Below are positions 34,498-44,974 of a stretch of 64,000 bases of DNA, piece after piece (position 1 is the first letter of the stretch; each line of letters starts with the position of its first letter). The DNA is taken from assembly GCA_964465945.1 (NCBI GenBank), contig CAYXMM010000002.1, positions 248,001 through 312,000 on the forward strand. Direction: 5' to 3'. The notes beneath the pieces were generated by a model. It saw nothing but the letters and a program-made list of their open reading frames with translations, was not told the DNA's origin and searched no databases. The position numbers and the translations under genes are program-made. Source of the DNA: JAJRPT01 sp964465945. GTDB lineage: Bacteria; Bacteroidota; Ignavibacteria; Kapaibacteriales; UBA2268.

Positions 34498-35979
34498 TTA
34501 ATCTATTTCCCATTTCCCAATTTCAAGCCAAGGAGTTGAAAGAAATGCATTGTTAATAATATTTTGGTTACTATTTAAAACTCCCAACTTATCAAGAATA
34601 GACATCGCTTCGATAGAATGATCATTAAAATTCAAAAGCTCATCATTGCGTTTTGAAATAAAATCAGTAGTAGTCTTAGCATCTCTAAAATCTTGATGTT
34701 CGAGAATATTCAATAAATAAGGTATAGACGTTACAACACCTAATAGATTATAATTTTTCAAAGCATAAACTGATTTTTGAATTGCTTCATTCCTATTTGA
34801 ACCAAAACAAATTATTTTAGACATAATAGGGTCATAAAACGATGAAATTTCATCTCCAATTTTAATCCCAGTATCAACTCTAATTCCAGGGTTATTTAAC
34901 TCATTAACACTTAAAACTTTACCACCAGTTGGAAGGAAGTTATTTTCAGCATTCTCAGCATAAATTCTCGTTTCAATAGCATGACCATTTTGCTTAATAT
35001 CTTCTTGTTTTAATCCAATAGGATTTCCATAAGCAAGATTAATTTGTAATTTAACCAAGTCTACTCCTGTAACCATTTCTGTTATAGCATGTTCAACCTG
35101 AATACGAGTATTCACTTCGAGAAAATAAAAATTCTTATCCTTATCAAGCAAAAACTCCACAGTTGCAACGGTATGATAATCAACAGAATCAAGCGCTTTA
35201 ATTGCAGCATCACCCATTTTATGCCTAATTGTATCATCAATAGCCATTGAAGGAGTTTCTTCAATCACTTTTTGGTGACGCCTTTGAATAGAACATTCCC
35301 TTTCAAAAAGATGAACCGAATTGCCAAACTTATCTCTCGCAACCTGAATTTCAATATGTCTTGGTTCGAGAATATACTTCTCCATAAATATAGTATCATC
35401 ACCAAAAGCAGATTTTGCCTCCCGCATCGCTGAATAAATAGACTCTTCAAGTTCATTTTCTGTCCATACTACCCTCATACCTTTTCCACCACCACCTGCT
35501 GATGCTTTTATGAGAACTGGGTAACCAATTACATTAGCTTCAGCAATATACTCACTAACATTAGTAGAAGCATTCTTTAAACCTGGAACTACTGGAACAC
35601 CCGCTTCAATCATCTTTATTCTTGATTCCACTTTTGAACCAAGCAATCTCATCGGTTCTGGGTCAGGACCAATAAAAGTTAATCCATGTCCTCTAACTTT
35701 TTCGTTAAAATGATAATTTTCACTTAAAAAGCCATAACCAGGATGTATTGCATCTGCATTAGTTTTTAAAGCTGCATTAATAACTTTATCAATATTCAAA
35801 TATGATTCAGAAGCAGTATTTCCTCCGATTGAAATCGCTTCATCAGCTAAAGTTGTGTGCAAAGCATTCGAATCAACATCAGAATAAATAGCAACTGTTT
35901 TAATTCCCATTTCATTACAAGCTTTAATTATTCGACAAGCAATTTCACCTCTATTTGCAATTAATATTTTACTGAACAT
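34498..35979 (-). CDS. accC: Biotin carboxylase (AccC-like)
   Basis: 493 residues. This is the ATP-grasp biotin carboxylase subunit of acetyl-CoA, propionyl-CoA or pyruvate carboxylase. It has KILIANRGEIACRIIKA, the Gly-rich loop KASAGGGGKGMR, ECSIQRRHQKVIEETPS, EVNTRIQVEHAITEMVTG and the C-terminal Biotin_carb_C. No biotin-carrier or carboxyltransferase gene is adjacent. It overlaps the malic enzyme gene by 19 bp. With malic enzyme this suggests anaplerotic or C3/C4 metabolism, so the acyl-CoA substrate is not certain. Confidence 0.88.
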   Translation of the reverse strand: MFSKILIANRGEIACRIIKACNEMGIKTVAIYSDVDSNALHTTLADEAISIGGNTASESYLNIDKVINAALKTNADAIHPGYGFLSENYHFNEKVRGHGLTFIGPDPEPMRLLGSKVESRIKMIEAGVPVVPGLKNASTNVSEYIAEANVIGYPVLIKASAGGGGKGMRVVWTENELEESIYSAMREAKSAFGDDTIFMEKYILEPRHIEIQVARDKFGNSVHLFERECSIQRRHQKVIEETPSMAIDDTIRHKMGDAAIKALDSVDYHTVATVEFLLDKDKNFYFLEVNTRIQVEHAITEMVTGVDLVKLQINLAYGNPIGLKQEDIKQNGHAIETRIYAENAENNFLPTGGKVLSVNELNNPGIRVDTGIKIGDEISSFYDPIMSKIICFGSNRNEAIQKSVYALKNYNLLGVVTSIPYLLNILEHQDFRDAKTTTDFISKRNDELLNFNDHSIEAMSILDKLGVLNSNQNIINNAFLSTPWLEIGKWEID

Positions 35980-38249
35980 ATAAGCCGTTCCTCTTCTAAA
36001 TTTTGAGCCATTACATTAGCAATCGCAGTCATATCAACAATTTCATTAATTGACGAACCCTTTTGTAATACATGAATAGATTTACTCATTCCTTGTAACA
36101 CAGGTCCAATTACATTTAAGTTACCAAGTTTATTTAATAACTTATATGCAACATTACCAGCAGTTAAATTCGGAAAAACCAACACATTTGCATTTCCACC
36201 AGACAATTTAGAAAATGAATAATCTAAATCTATTTTTTCTTGACTAACAGCAACATCAGCTTGAATATCACCATCAACAATTAATTCAGGTGCTTTTTGA
36301 TTAACTATTTTAAGAGCATCTTGCATTTTTTTAGGCACATCACCCGTTGAAGAACCAAAATTAGAATATGAGAGTAATGCAACACGTGGTTCAATATCAA
36401 ATTGACGAACAAAGTCAGCCGCCTGAAGAGTAATATCAGCAATTTCACTTGCTTTTGGGTCAATATTCACGGTAGTATCAGTTAAAAAATAAACTTCATT
36501 ATGTGATATAATAATATAAAGACCTGAAACTCTTGAATAAATACTTTGCTGCCCCACAATTTCTAATGCTGGCTTAATCGTATCAGAATAATTTGTTGTA
36601 AGTCCCGAAACCATTGCATCAGCTTGACCAGCTTCTAAAAGCATACTTCCAAAATGATTTGTTGAATTTAACATTTGTTCCGTTGCTTGTTTACGAGTTA
36701 TACCTTTTCTACACCTTTTCTCAAAATATAAGTTTGAATAATAATTAGTATAAGGATTATTTCTTGGGTCAATAATCTCAATACCAGTAATATCAACATT
36801 AACTGAGTTTGCTATTTCATTAATCTTACTTGGATTACCAATAAGCACTGGCTCACAAATTCCTTGTTGTTTTGAAATATTAACCGCTGAAATAATTTTA
36901 GTATTTTCTCCCTCAGGAAAAACAACTCTTAAAGGTTTTGATTTTGCCTTATTATAAATAATATTCATAAACGAATGAGCTCTGCCCATTCTAATATCAA
37001 GATGATGTTTATACTTATCAAAATCCTTAATCTCTTTTCTCGCTACTCCTGAATCCATTGCAGCTTTCGCTACCGCAGGAGCTACCCAAGTCAAAACTCT
37101 TGGGTCAAATGGTTTAGGAATAATATACTCTTTTCCATAAGATAAATTAGTAGTTCCATAAGCGTGCTTCACAGCATCTGGAACTTCTTCTTTTGCCAGC
37201 TGAGCTATTGAATATGCAGCTGCAAGTTTCATTTCTTCATTAATACTTTTAGCATGAACATCTAAAGCACCTCTAAAAATAAACGGGAATCCCAAAACAT
37301 TATTAACCTGATTAGGATAATCTGAGCGACCAGTTGCCATAATAACATCTTCACGAGCTTCAATAGCATCTGGATACGATATTTCTGATACAGGATTAGC
37401 CATTGCAAAGATAATAGGATTAGGCGCCATACTCCTTACCATTTCTTTACTAACAACATTACCCTTTGAAAGACCGAAAAACATATCAGCGCCAACAAAA
37501 GCTTCTTCTAATGTTCTTAATTCAGTGTCACGAGCAAAGTCAACCTTATACTCATTCAAATCATCTCTTTCAGAATGTATTACCCCTTTTGAATCACACA
37601 TTATCACATTTTCAGGTTTAAGCCCTAATGAAATATGAAATTTAGCACAAGCAATTCCAGATGCCCCAGCACCATTATAAACAGCTTTCACTTCACTTAA
37701 TTTCTTTCCTGCAAGTTCCACAGCATTTAGCATAGCAGCGCCAGAAATAATCGCAGTCCCGTGCTGGTCGTCGTGAAACACAGGAATATTCATTTCTGCT
37801 TTTAAACGCTTTTCAATTTCAAAACAATCAGGACCAGCAAAGTCTTCTAAGTTAATTCCACCAAAAGTTGGCTCCATCATCTTAATAGCCATTACTAAAT
37901 CGTCTATATTCTTAGAATTTAATTCAATATCAAAAACATCAATATCAGCAAATTTTTTAAATAAAACACCCTTACCTTCCATAACTGGTTTAGAAGCAGA
38001 AGGTCCAATATCGCCAAGACCCAAAACAGCCGTTCCATTTGAAATAACAGCAACCAAATTACCTTTTGCAGTATATTCAAAAACTTGACTCTCATCATTT
38101 GCAATTTCAAGGCAGGGCTCAGCAACACCTGGAGAATAAGCCAATGATAAATCCCTTTGCGTTGCAACAGGTTTAGTCGTTACAACCTCAATTTTTCCTT
38201 TTCTCTTTCCACTATGATACTCTAAGGCATCATTTTTACTAATTTCCAT
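35961..38249 (-). CDS. maeB: NADP-dependent malic enzyme with phosphotransacetylase-like domain
   Basis: 762 residues, the MaeB length. The malic enzyme part (1 to about 410) has SLAYSPGVAEPC, EDFAGPDCFEIE, VFHDDQHGTAI and NGAGASGIACAK. It decarboxylates malate to pyruvate. The C-terminal part (about 430-762) resembles phosphate acetyltransferase and is usually regulatory and inactive. First gene of a leftward operon with accC, hslO and the AlbA_2 gene. There is a 222-bp spacer to the divergent methyltransferase gene. Confidence 0.94.
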   Translation of the reverse strand: MEISKNDALEYHSGKRKGKIEVVTTKPVATQRDLSLAYSPGVAEPCLEIANDESQVFEYTAKGNLVAVISNGTAVLGLGDIGPSASKPVMEGKGVLFKKFADIDVFDIELNSKNIDDLVMAIKMMEPTFGGINLEDFAGPDCFEIEKRLKAEMNIPVFHDDQHGTAIISGAAMLNAVELAGKKLSEVKAVYNGAGASGIACAKFHISLGLKPENVIMCDSKGVIHSERDDLNEYKVDFARDTELRTLEEAFVGADMFFGLSKGNVVSKEMVRSMAPNPIIFAMANPVSEISYPDAIEAREDVIMATGRSDYPNQVNNVLGFPFIFRGALDVHAKSINEEMKLAAAYSIAQLAKEEVPDAVKHAYGTTNLSYGKEYIIPKPFDPRVLTWVAPAVAKAAMDSGVARKEIKDFDKYKHHLDIRMGRAHSFMNIIYNKAKSKPLRVVFPEGENTKIISAVNISKQQGICEPVLIGNPSKINEIANSVNVDITGIEIIDPRNNPYTNYYSNLYFEKRCRKGITRKQATEQMLNSTNHFGSMLLEAGQADAMVSGLTTNYSDTIKPALEIVGQQSIYSRVSGLYIIISHNEVYFLTDTTVNIDPKASEIADITLQAADFVRQFDIEPRVALLSYSNFGSSTGDVPKKMQDALKIVNQKAPELIVDGDIQADVAVSQEKIDLDYSFSKLSGGNANVLVFPNLTAGNVAYKLLNKLGNLNVIGPVLQGMSKSIHVLQKGSSINEIVDMTAIANVMAQNLEEERLICSVKY

Positions 38250-38471
38250 TTTTATATTAACTTTTGTAATAAATAATATACAAATTTAATAAAAAGTGAA
38301 GTATGTTGAAATTAAATCAAAATATAATAGATTACTATAATTTTTGTTTCGCAATAAATCTATTTAATTTTGAAAGTAATACTTTTGAACATATTAATTT
38401 ATAAACAAACTAATAAAGAAAAATTTCTTAAGTTGCACTAAACTTGTAGTTTTTTATAAAAAAGGAAACTC

Positions 38472-39701
38472 GTGAATAATTTCATTGAATTATTTTCAAT
38501 TCATCAAAACGAACTTCAATTATTTAATTCTCAAATTAAATCAACTAAAATCGATTTTATAAATATTGAAGATGAAGATGTAGTTAGAATCACTGATGAA
38601 TTTTGGACCGCAAAGCAAAGGCAGGCTAATTCACTTCACGAAATTTCTTATAGAGCATGTTTTAAGCCACAATTACCAAACTTTTTTATTGAAAAATTTA
38701 CTAAAGAATTAGATATTATATATGACCCGTTTACTGGTCGAGGAACTACAATAATTGAAGCTGCATTACTTAACAGAAATGTAATTTCAAATGATGTAAA
38801 TCCACTAAGTACTATATTTACCAAGGGAAGATTGTATATTCCAAATTTAAATGAATTAAAGATACGATTAGATGAAATTAAAATTAATGAAAATTTAATT
38901 TCTGAAATTGATTTAAGTATGTTCTACGAAAAAAAGACTCTTAATGAAATTTTGTCATTAAAAATGTATTTTTTACAAAGAATTGATACAAACACTTTTG
39001 ATGAATTAGATTTATGGATTAAAATGGTTGCAACAAATAGACTAACAGGACATTCGAAAGGTTTTTTTTCTGTTTATACTTTACCACCAAATCAAGCAGT
39101 TTCTCCTGATAGACAAATTAAAATAAATGAAAAAATGAATCAGTCCCCAGATTACAGAAATGTTAAGGAAATTATTCTAAAAAAATCTAAATCATTAATT
39201 AAAGATGTCGAAAATAAAAATAAATTAAATGAAATAAGAAAAAATGCTAAATTCTACAATGAAGATGCAAGCCAAACAAATCAAATACAAGATGGAATTA
39301 TACAATTAACTGTTACCTCACCTCCATTTTTAGATGTAGTTCAATATGCGAAAGATAATTGGTTAAGATGTTGGTTTAATAGCATTAATGTCAAAGACAT
39401 AGAGAATAAAATAACAATGTCAAAAACTCTTGAAGAATGGAGTAATAAAATGTATTTGGTTTTTGAAGAATTGTTTAGAATAACTAAAAAAAATGGGTTT
39501 GTTGCTTTTGAAGTTGGTGAAATAAGAAATGGTAAAATTAAATTAGATGAAGAAGTTGTAAAAGTTGGAGTAAAAGCAGGGTTTAAGTGCTTAGGAATAA
39601 TTATTAATGAACAACAATTCACTAAGACTTCAAATATATGGGGTGTTTCGAATAATGGCAAAGGCACAAATACTAACAGAATAGTAATTTTTGAGAAATA
39701 A
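38472..39701 (+). CDS. Type II DNA methyltransferase (N4-cytosine/N6-adenine class)
   Basis: 409 residues from a GTG at 38472 with an AAAGGAAA ribosome site. Motif IV TSPPF (282-286) is of the S/T-P-P-Y/F type that favours N4-cytosine or some adenine methylases. The AdoMet site is DPFTGRGTT (85-93), with ND (108-109) as the ribose-binding acid. Motif I precedes motif IV, with a long helical stretch between. The downstream gene (2-bp gap) is a PD-(D/E)XK protein, so this is a modification-restriction pair. Recognition sequence unknown. Confidence 0.9.
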   Translation: MNNFIELFSIHQNELQLFNSQIKSTKIDFINIEDEDVVRITDEFWTAKQRQANSLHEISYRACFKPQLPNFFIEKFTKELDIIYDPFTGRGTTIIEAALLNRNVISNDVNPLSTIFTKGRLYIPNLNELKIRLDEIKINENLISEIDLSMFYEKKTLNEILSLKMYFLQRIDTNTFDELDLWIKMVATNRLTGHSKGFFSVYTLPPNQAVSPDRQIKINEKMNQSPDYRNVKEIILKKSKSLIKDVENKNKLNEIRKNAKFYNEDASQTNQIQDGIIQLTVTSPPFLDVVQYAKDNWLRCWFNSINVKDIENKITMSKTLEEWSNKMYLVFEELFRITKKNGFVAFEVGEIRNGKIKLDEEVVKVGVKAGFKCLGIIINEQQFTKTSNIWGVSNNGKGTNTNRIVIFEK

Positions 39702-39703
39702 GT

Positions 39704-40345
39704 ATGAAAGAAGAAAATGAAATATTAAGAAATGTTATAAAACAAATGCTTATTCCTATTAAGGGAATTCCGCTAAATTTAGTAATCGAGAGTATTAGTG
39801 GTAAAAAGGTTTTTAAGTATTCAAAAAATTATCATTCTGAATTGACTAAAAATTTGTCAATAGCTTTAAATGAAATTTTAAGTGATACTAAAAATAACCC
39901 AATTGAAAGTAAAAGAATAAATGAAGTTGGAAATAAAATTGAACAAATTATTGAAAAGAAATTAAAAGAATTTCAATTAAATGTTGAAAAACCAACTACA
40001 ATAAAAGGGAATTTTAAATCTACTGGATATCCTGATTTAAAACTATCACATAATAATGAAGACTTTTATATTGAATGTAAAATATTTAGTAAAAATAGCA
40101 TAGATTCTTCTTTTAGATCATTTTATTTATCACCTTCAAAGGATTTTAAAATTACATCAAATGGTTATCATTTTATAATTGCATTTGAGATAGAGACTAA
40201 TCAAAACTTATCTAATGCTACATCATGGAAAATACTTGATACTTACAATTTATTATGCGATGTAAAGTATGAATTTAATTCAAACAATAAAAGAATTTAC
40301 ACCGATTGCGAGTTAATAGCAGAAAGTAAAAATTGTAAAGACTAA
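39704..40345 (+). CDS. Putative type II restriction endonuclease, PD-(D/E)XK fold
   Basis: 213 residues. The catalytic motif is Pro110-Asp111 ... Glu124-x-Lys126 (YPDLKL ... FYIECK), the standard spacing of PD-(D/E)XK restriction enzymes. The N-terminal ~95 residues are helical and may bind DNA. It starts 2 bp after the methyltransferase stop, so modification is encoded first and restriction second in one operon. No close named relative is recognised. Confidence 0.78.
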   Translation: MKEENEILRNVIKQMLIPIKGIPLNLVIESISGKKVFKYSKNYHSELTKNLSIALNEILSDTKNNPIESKRINEVGNKIEQIIEKKLKEFQLNVEKPTTIKGNFKSTGYPDLKLSHNNEDFYIECKIFSKNSIDSSFRSFYLSPSKDFKITSNGYHFIIAFEIETNQNLSNATSWKILDTYNLLCDVKYEFNSNNKRIYTDCELIAESKNCKD

Positions 40346-40370
40346 AAATATTATTTTTAATTTAAACACT

Positions 40371-40796
40371 ATGAAAGAACTAATAGGGCATTGGGAGTTA
40401 ATCAAATTTGAAGCCATTGGTGAAGAAAATATCATATTCCCTTTCGGGCAAAATGTTAGGGGATTGCTATACTATGGTTTAGATGGTATAATGTCAGCTC
40501 AATTAGGTAATAGTATTAGAGCAAATTTTAAAAACCCTGACTTTCGATCTGCTGAAGATATTGAAATAAAAGAAGCATACAATGGCTATATATCATATTT
40601 TGGAAAATATTCAGTCAATGAATTAAGAAAATATATAATTCATGACGTTGAAATGTCCCTTTATCCTAACTGGATAGGAACTCGTGTAAAAAGATTTTAC
40701 GAATTACAAGATGACATTCTCATACTTACAGCGTCAAAATTAGATTATAATGGAATAATGCGAATACCTACTTTAACTTGGAAAAAAATAAATTAA
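40371..40796 (+). CDS. Lipocalin-like domain protein
   Basis: 141 residues. The start ELIGHWELIKFEA and the strands GLLYYGLDGIMSAQL and YISYFGKYSV resemble the Lipocalin_5-type small beta-barrel seen in many bacteria. No signal peptide. It may bind a small hydrophobic ligand; nothing more can be said. It lies 25 bp after the restriction gene and could be read from the same transcript. It is convergent with the sugar-binding lipoprotein. Confidence 0.7.
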   Translation: MKELIGHWELIKFEAIGEENIIFPFGQNVRGLLYYGLDGIMSAQLGNSIRANFKNPDFRSAEDIEIKEAYNGYISYFGKYSVNELRKYIIHDVEMSLYPNWIGTRVKRFYELQDDILILTASKLDYNGIMRIPTLTWKKIN

Positions 40797-40798
40797 AA

Positions 40799-41995
40799 TT
40801 ATTTAATCACACTAAGTTTTCTTTTTGCTAAATTCAATGCTTCTTTTGGAGTGTTATAGTTGTATAATACACGTTCGTAAGTCTCTTCAAGAATATCTTG
40901 AATTTCTAACCACTTAGGATGAACAGGAGTCATTCTCGAGTTCAATAATTGTTGTGCAAAAACCATCTTTTCTGAATTTGCTTTAAAAAAGTCGTCTTGA
41001 AAATAACGCTTATCAGCTGGGAAACCACCCTCTGGAACTTTCTTACAAAATTCAATCGTATTTTTACCATCTGTAAGCCATAAAGCAAACTTTTTCGCAT
41101 CACTAACATTTTTTGAAGACTTACTAACTGCAATATATTCGCCACCAGCAAAAGAAATCCCTTTGTGAAATTTAGTGTTTGGAATTTCTGTAATTTTATA
41201 ATTTAATTTAGGATTATCTTTTTTAATCATATTGATAAGCCAAGCACCTGAGATAGTAAAAGCAAGCTTTCCTTGAATGAACAACCTATCAAGATTTCTT
41301 TGAATTTCAACAATCCCATTTTGAGCAGATTGCTTATATAAGTTCAAAGCGTATTCATTTTCCTTTGAAGAAATCTCATCATACTTCCAATCTGCATTCG
41401 CCGACCAAATATAAGTAATCGCTTTTTTGTATAATCGATTTTTATCAGGTCCATTCACACCAATAGCATAAACTTCATTATTCCTATCATTAATTTTACT
41501 TGATATAGAAATTATCTCTTCCCACGTATGAGGAATTATTTCAACATTACTTTTCTTTAAAATATCTGCATTAACAAACAAAACTCTTGTATCAACAATC
41601 CAAGGCAAAGCATAATATCTATTATCCCACATTGACGGACTTTTCGAAAATTCAATAAAATAACCAAGTTCATTTTCGTTAAACTCAGCAAGAACATTTG
41701 ATGCTGAAAATTGCGCCACCCAATCACTCCCTAATTCTAAAACATCAGGTGGAGTATTTGAATTAAAAGCAGCAATTAGCTTAGATTTCCCATTACTCCA
41801 ACTTAATTGAGTAACGTTTACTTTAATATTTGTTTGCTTTTCAAATTCTTTTATAAGTGAATCAATAACCTTTGCCTGATTCGGCTCACTCCAAAAATGC
41901 CAAAATTCAATTTCGTTACCTTCCTGAAATTCCTTAATTTTGTTACAAGAAGAGAATAATAATATTAAAACTATAAAAATTGCTATTATTTTCAT
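40799..41995 (-). CDS. ABC transporter extracellular solute-binding lipoprotein (sugar type)
   Basis: 398 residues. Lipoprotein signal (MKIIAIFIVLILLFSSC). The mature protein follows the bacterial SBP family 1 layout: FWHFWSEPNQAKVIDSLIKEFEKQTN, DVLELGSDWVAQF, KLAFTISGAWLI, GISFAGGEYIAVSKSS and NTIEFCKKVPEGGFP. It would bind a sugar or oligosaccharide for an ABC importer. No permease or ATPase genes are adjacent, so it works with components encoded elsewhere. Monocistronic. Confidence 0.87.
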   Translation of the reverse strand: MKIIAIFIVLILLFSSCNKIKEFQEGNEIEFWHFWSEPNQAKVIDSLIKEFEKQTNIKVNVTQLSWSNGKSKLIAAFNSNTPPDVLELGSDWVAQFSASNVLAEFNENELGYFIEFSKSPSMWDNRYYALPWIVDTRVLFVNADILKKSNVEIIPHTWEEIISISSKINDRNNEVYAIGVNGPDKNRLYKKAITYIWSANADWKYDEISSKENEYALNLYKQSAQNGIVEIQRNLDRLFIQGKLAFTISGAWLINMIKKDNPKLNYKITEIPNTKFHKGISFAGGEYIAVSKSSKNVSDAKKFALWLTDGKNTIEFCKKVPEGGFPADKRYFQDDFFKANSEKMVFAQQLLNSRMTPVHPKWLEIQDILEETYERVLYNYNTPKEALNLAKRKLSVIK

Positions 41996-42045
41996 TTTAT
42001 TTTTAAAAGTTATTTACATTAATTGGTAAGTTAATTATATAATAT

Positions 42046-42053
42046 TAAATTTG
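42046..42053 (+). promoter_or_regulatory. Putative -7 element for pyrG
   Basis: TAAATTTG matches TAnnTTTG and lies 30 bp before the pyrG start. Confidence 0.4.
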
Positions 42054-42083
42054 AAATTTTACATAATGCAAATATAAAAAGAT

Positions 42084-43718
42084 ATGTCAGAAAGTAAATC
42101 ATCAGATAAAAGGCGAACCAAGTATATCTTTGTTACAGGCGGAGTTCTATCTTCTTTAGGGAAAGGTATAGCGTGTGCTTCCATAGGTTTGTTACTTAAA
42201 CAAAGCGGGTATAGTGTTGGAGTGATGAAATTAGATCCTTACTTAAATGTTGACCCCGGAACAATGAACCCATTACAACATGGTGAAGTTTACGTTACTG
42301 ATGATGGAGCAGAAACAGACTTAGACTTAGGACACTACGAAAGATTTTTAGACGAATCTTTGAATAAAAAAAGCAATTCAACCGCCGGACAAGTCTATTT
42401 CTCTGTAATTAGCAAAGAAAGAAAAGGTCAATATTTAGGTAAAACAGTTCAAGTCATTCCTCACATAACAAATGAGATAAAACAAAGAATGAAAGCCTTT
42501 GATGGCGAAAAAGACATTGTCTTAATCGAGATTGGTGGAACTGTTGGTGATATTGAATCTCTTCCATTCTTAGAAGCTCAAAGACAAATGTATTATGAAC
42601 TCGGGCATAATAATATTTTAAATGTGCATTTAACTTATATTCCTTATATTGAAGCAGCAAAAGAACTTAAAACAAAGCCAACACAACATAGCGTTAAAGT
42701 TTTAATGGAATATGGAATAAAGCCAGATATTCTGCTTTGTAGAAGTTCCTATACATTAGTAAAAGAACTCAGAGAGAAAATTGCTTTATTCTGTAACGTT
42801 GATTTTGACTCAGTTTTTGAAGCAAGAGATGCCTCCTCAATATATGAAGTTCCAATAAATTTTGCTAAAAAGGGATTAACTGATATTGTATTACAAAAAT
42901 TAAATTTAGAACAAAAAGAACTTAATATTGAAACTTGGACAAAATTTGTAAAAAGAATTCAAAGTCCTAAATATGAAGTGAAAATTGCCTTAGTTGGAAA
43001 ATATACTAACTATGAAGATTCTTATAAATCAATAATTGAAGCATTCATTCACGCTGGCTCTATTAATAATTGTAAAGTTCATTTAGATTTAATAAACTCT
43101 GAAGAATTATTTGATGACTCTATTAATGAAAGACTATCACAATATAATGGTGTACTAATAGCACCAGGTTTCGGCGGGCGAGGCATTGAAGGAAAAATAA
43201 GCGCAATTAAATTTATAAGAGAAAATAACATCCCATATTTTGGAATTTGCTTAGGAATGCAATGTGCTGTCATAGAATTTGCTCGCAATGTATGTGGTAT
43301 TAATGATGCAAACTCAGGCGAATTTGTAAAAGAAGGAAATAAAGTCATTGACTTAATGGAAGAGCAAAAATCAGTCAAAGAAAAAGGCGGAACAATGAGA
43401 TTAGGAACGTTCCCTTGCGAATTAAAACCTGAAACAATCGCTTTCAGTGCATATAAAAATAAAAATATTGACGAAAGACATAGACACCGATACGAATTTA
43501 ATAATAATTATAGGGAAATATTACAAGACAAAGGACTTGTATTAAGTGGATTATCTCCCGATGGAAACTTAGTGGAAATCATTGAATACAAAAACCACCC
43601 ATTTTTCATTGGAGTACAATTTCACCCAGAATTAAAATCAAGAGCAGTAACAGGACACCCATTGTTTATTGAATTTATAAAAGCAGCTTTATTACATAAT
43701 AAACAAATTGATAATTGA
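42084..43718 (+). CDS. pyrG: CTP synthase
   Basis: 544 residues, normal length. It makes CTP from UTP, glutamine and ATP. The N-terminal synthetase domain has FVTGGVLSSLGKG, MKLDPYLNVDPGTMNPLQHGEVYV and IEIGGTVGDIES. The C-terminal class I glutamine amidotransferase has the nucleophile loop FGICLGMQ and the triad's FHPEL. It is coupled to the next gene, whose TTG overlaps the pyrG TGA. Confidence 0.97.
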   Translation: MSESKSSDKRRTKYIFVTGGVLSSLGKGIACASIGLLLKQSGYSVGVMKLDPYLNVDPGTMNPLQHGEVYVTDDGAETDLDLGHYERFLDESLNKKSNSTAGQVYFSVISKERKGQYLGKTVQVIPHITNEIKQRMKAFDGEKDIVLIEIGGTVGDIESLPFLEAQRQMYYELGHNNILNVHLTYIPYIEAAKELKTKPTQHSVKVLMEYGIKPDILLCRSSYTLVKELREKIALFCNVDFDSVFEARDASSIYEVPINFAKKGLTDIVLQKLNLEQKELNIETWTKFVKRIQSPKYEVKIALVGKYTNYEDSYKSIIEAFIHAGSINNCKVHLDLINSEELFDDSINERLSQYNGVLIAPGFGGRGIEGKISAIKFIRENNIPYFGICLGMQCAVIEFARNVCGINDANSGEFVKEGNKVIDLMEEQKSVKEKGGTMRLGTFPCELKPETIAFSAYKNKNIDERHRHRYEFNNNYREILQDKGLVLSGLSPDGNLVEIIEYKNHPFFIGVQFHPELKSRAVTGHPLFIEFIKAALLHNKQIDN

Positions 43719-44974
43719 TTAGAATTAAAAATATATTACTCTTAGAACCCGAAAATGTGAAAAATTACTACCCATTTTCTGTAATGCATCCTTTATGGGA
43801 ATTGCGTTTAGGTTGCTTAAGATTATTTGAAAAAATCAAAGTTGAATTCCCTGAATCCAAAATCCACTTCCAAGGAAGAAGAAATCAAACTATATCTTTC
43901 AATCAAAGATTTAACATAAATGAAGAATTTGCTGCCAATAGTGATTTATTAATTATAAATTCAAAAGTTATTCCTGAATCTAACTTATGGGATTCAATAG
44001 TTGAAATTTTAATTCAAGAACCGAATAAAAGCTTAGTTATAACAAAGAATAATGAGCCAATAATTGCATGGATTGATAAATCAAATTGGGTTGAAAATTT
44101 ATCAAAAAATGACCTTTCAAATCTTAGCAATCAATTTTTTAAGAATTTTAAATCAGTTGAAATTGAAAGTATAAAAACATTAGAATATCTGCACGAAGCT
44201 ATACTAATGAACGAAGAAGCAATAATAGAAGACTCCAAAAACTTCAAATTATTTTCAAAATACGATTCAGCTAAACATCCTGGTTCTTACGGAATCAATA
44301 AAAATAATATATATTTAGGTCAAGGTGTAAAAATTGCACCTTCCGTAGTGTTAGACGCAAGTGAAGGACCAATTATTCTTAACAAAAATGTTAAAATAAT
44401 GCCACAAGCAACTATAATCGGACCCTGTTATATTGGCTCAAATACGATAATTAAAGTTAGCGCAAAAATCTACGAAAAAACCTCTATAGGTGAGTATTGC
44501 AAAGTTGGGGGAGAAGTTGAAAACTCAATTTTTCAATCATACTCAAACAAACAGCACGATGGCTTTCTCGGACATTCATTCATATCAGAGTGGGTAAATC
44601 TTGGAGCTGACACAAACAACTCCGACTTAAAAAACACCTACCAAAACATATCACTACGTTATAGAGATGAATTAATCAATACAAACACAATGTTTATGGG
44701 ACTCTTATGTGGCGACCACACAAAAACAGCAATAAACTCAAGATTTAATACAGGTACAATTGCTGGCGTTGGTAGTATGATATTTACACCAGACTTCCCA
44801 CCAACCCATATACAATCATTCTCTTGGGGAGGCGCAAAAGACTCCTCAATTTATAAAGTAGAAAAAGCAATCCAAACTGCAAAAATAGTCTTACAAAGAA
44901 GACAAAAAGAACTCTTAGACATAGAAATAAAAATCTTAGAAAACGAATACAATATAGTTAAAAATAAAGAGTAA
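43715..44974 (+). CDS. GlmU-like putative sugar nucleotidyl/acyl-transferase with left-handed beta-helix
   Basis: 419 residues from a TTG overlapping the pyrG stop by 4 bp. The N-terminal ~190 residues have a poorly conserved nucleotidyltransferase-like region (MHPLWELRLGCLRLFEKI). The C-terminal half shows the hexapeptide repeats of a left-handed beta-helix (VKIAPSVVLDASEGPIIL, IGSNTIIKVSAKIYEKTSIGEYC), then GLLCGDHTKTAINSRFNTGTIAG. This matches the GlmU-type family often found in Bacteroidota next to essential genes. The true donor and acceptor are unknown, and it need not be the actual GlmU. Confidence 0.78.
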   Translation: MIRIKNILLLEPENVKNYYPFSVMHPLWELRLGCLRLFEKIKVEFPESKIHFQGRRNQTISFNQRFNINEEFAANSDLLIINSKVIPESNLWDSIVEILIQEPNKSLVITKNNEPIIAWIDKSNWVENLSKNDLSNLSNQFFKNFKSVEIESIKTLEYLHEAILMNEEAIIEDSKNFKLFSKYDSAKHPGSYGINKNNIYLGQGVKIAPSVVLDASEGPIILNKNVKIMPQATIIGPCYIGSNTIIKVSAKIYEKTSIGEYCKVGGEVENSIFQSYSNKQHDGFLGHSFISEWVNLGADTNNSDLKNTYQNISLRYRDELINTNTMFMGLLCGDHTKTAINSRFNTGTIAGVGSMIFTPDFPPTHIQSFSWGGAKDSSIYKVEKAIQTAKIVLQRRQKELLDIEIKILENEYNIVKNKE

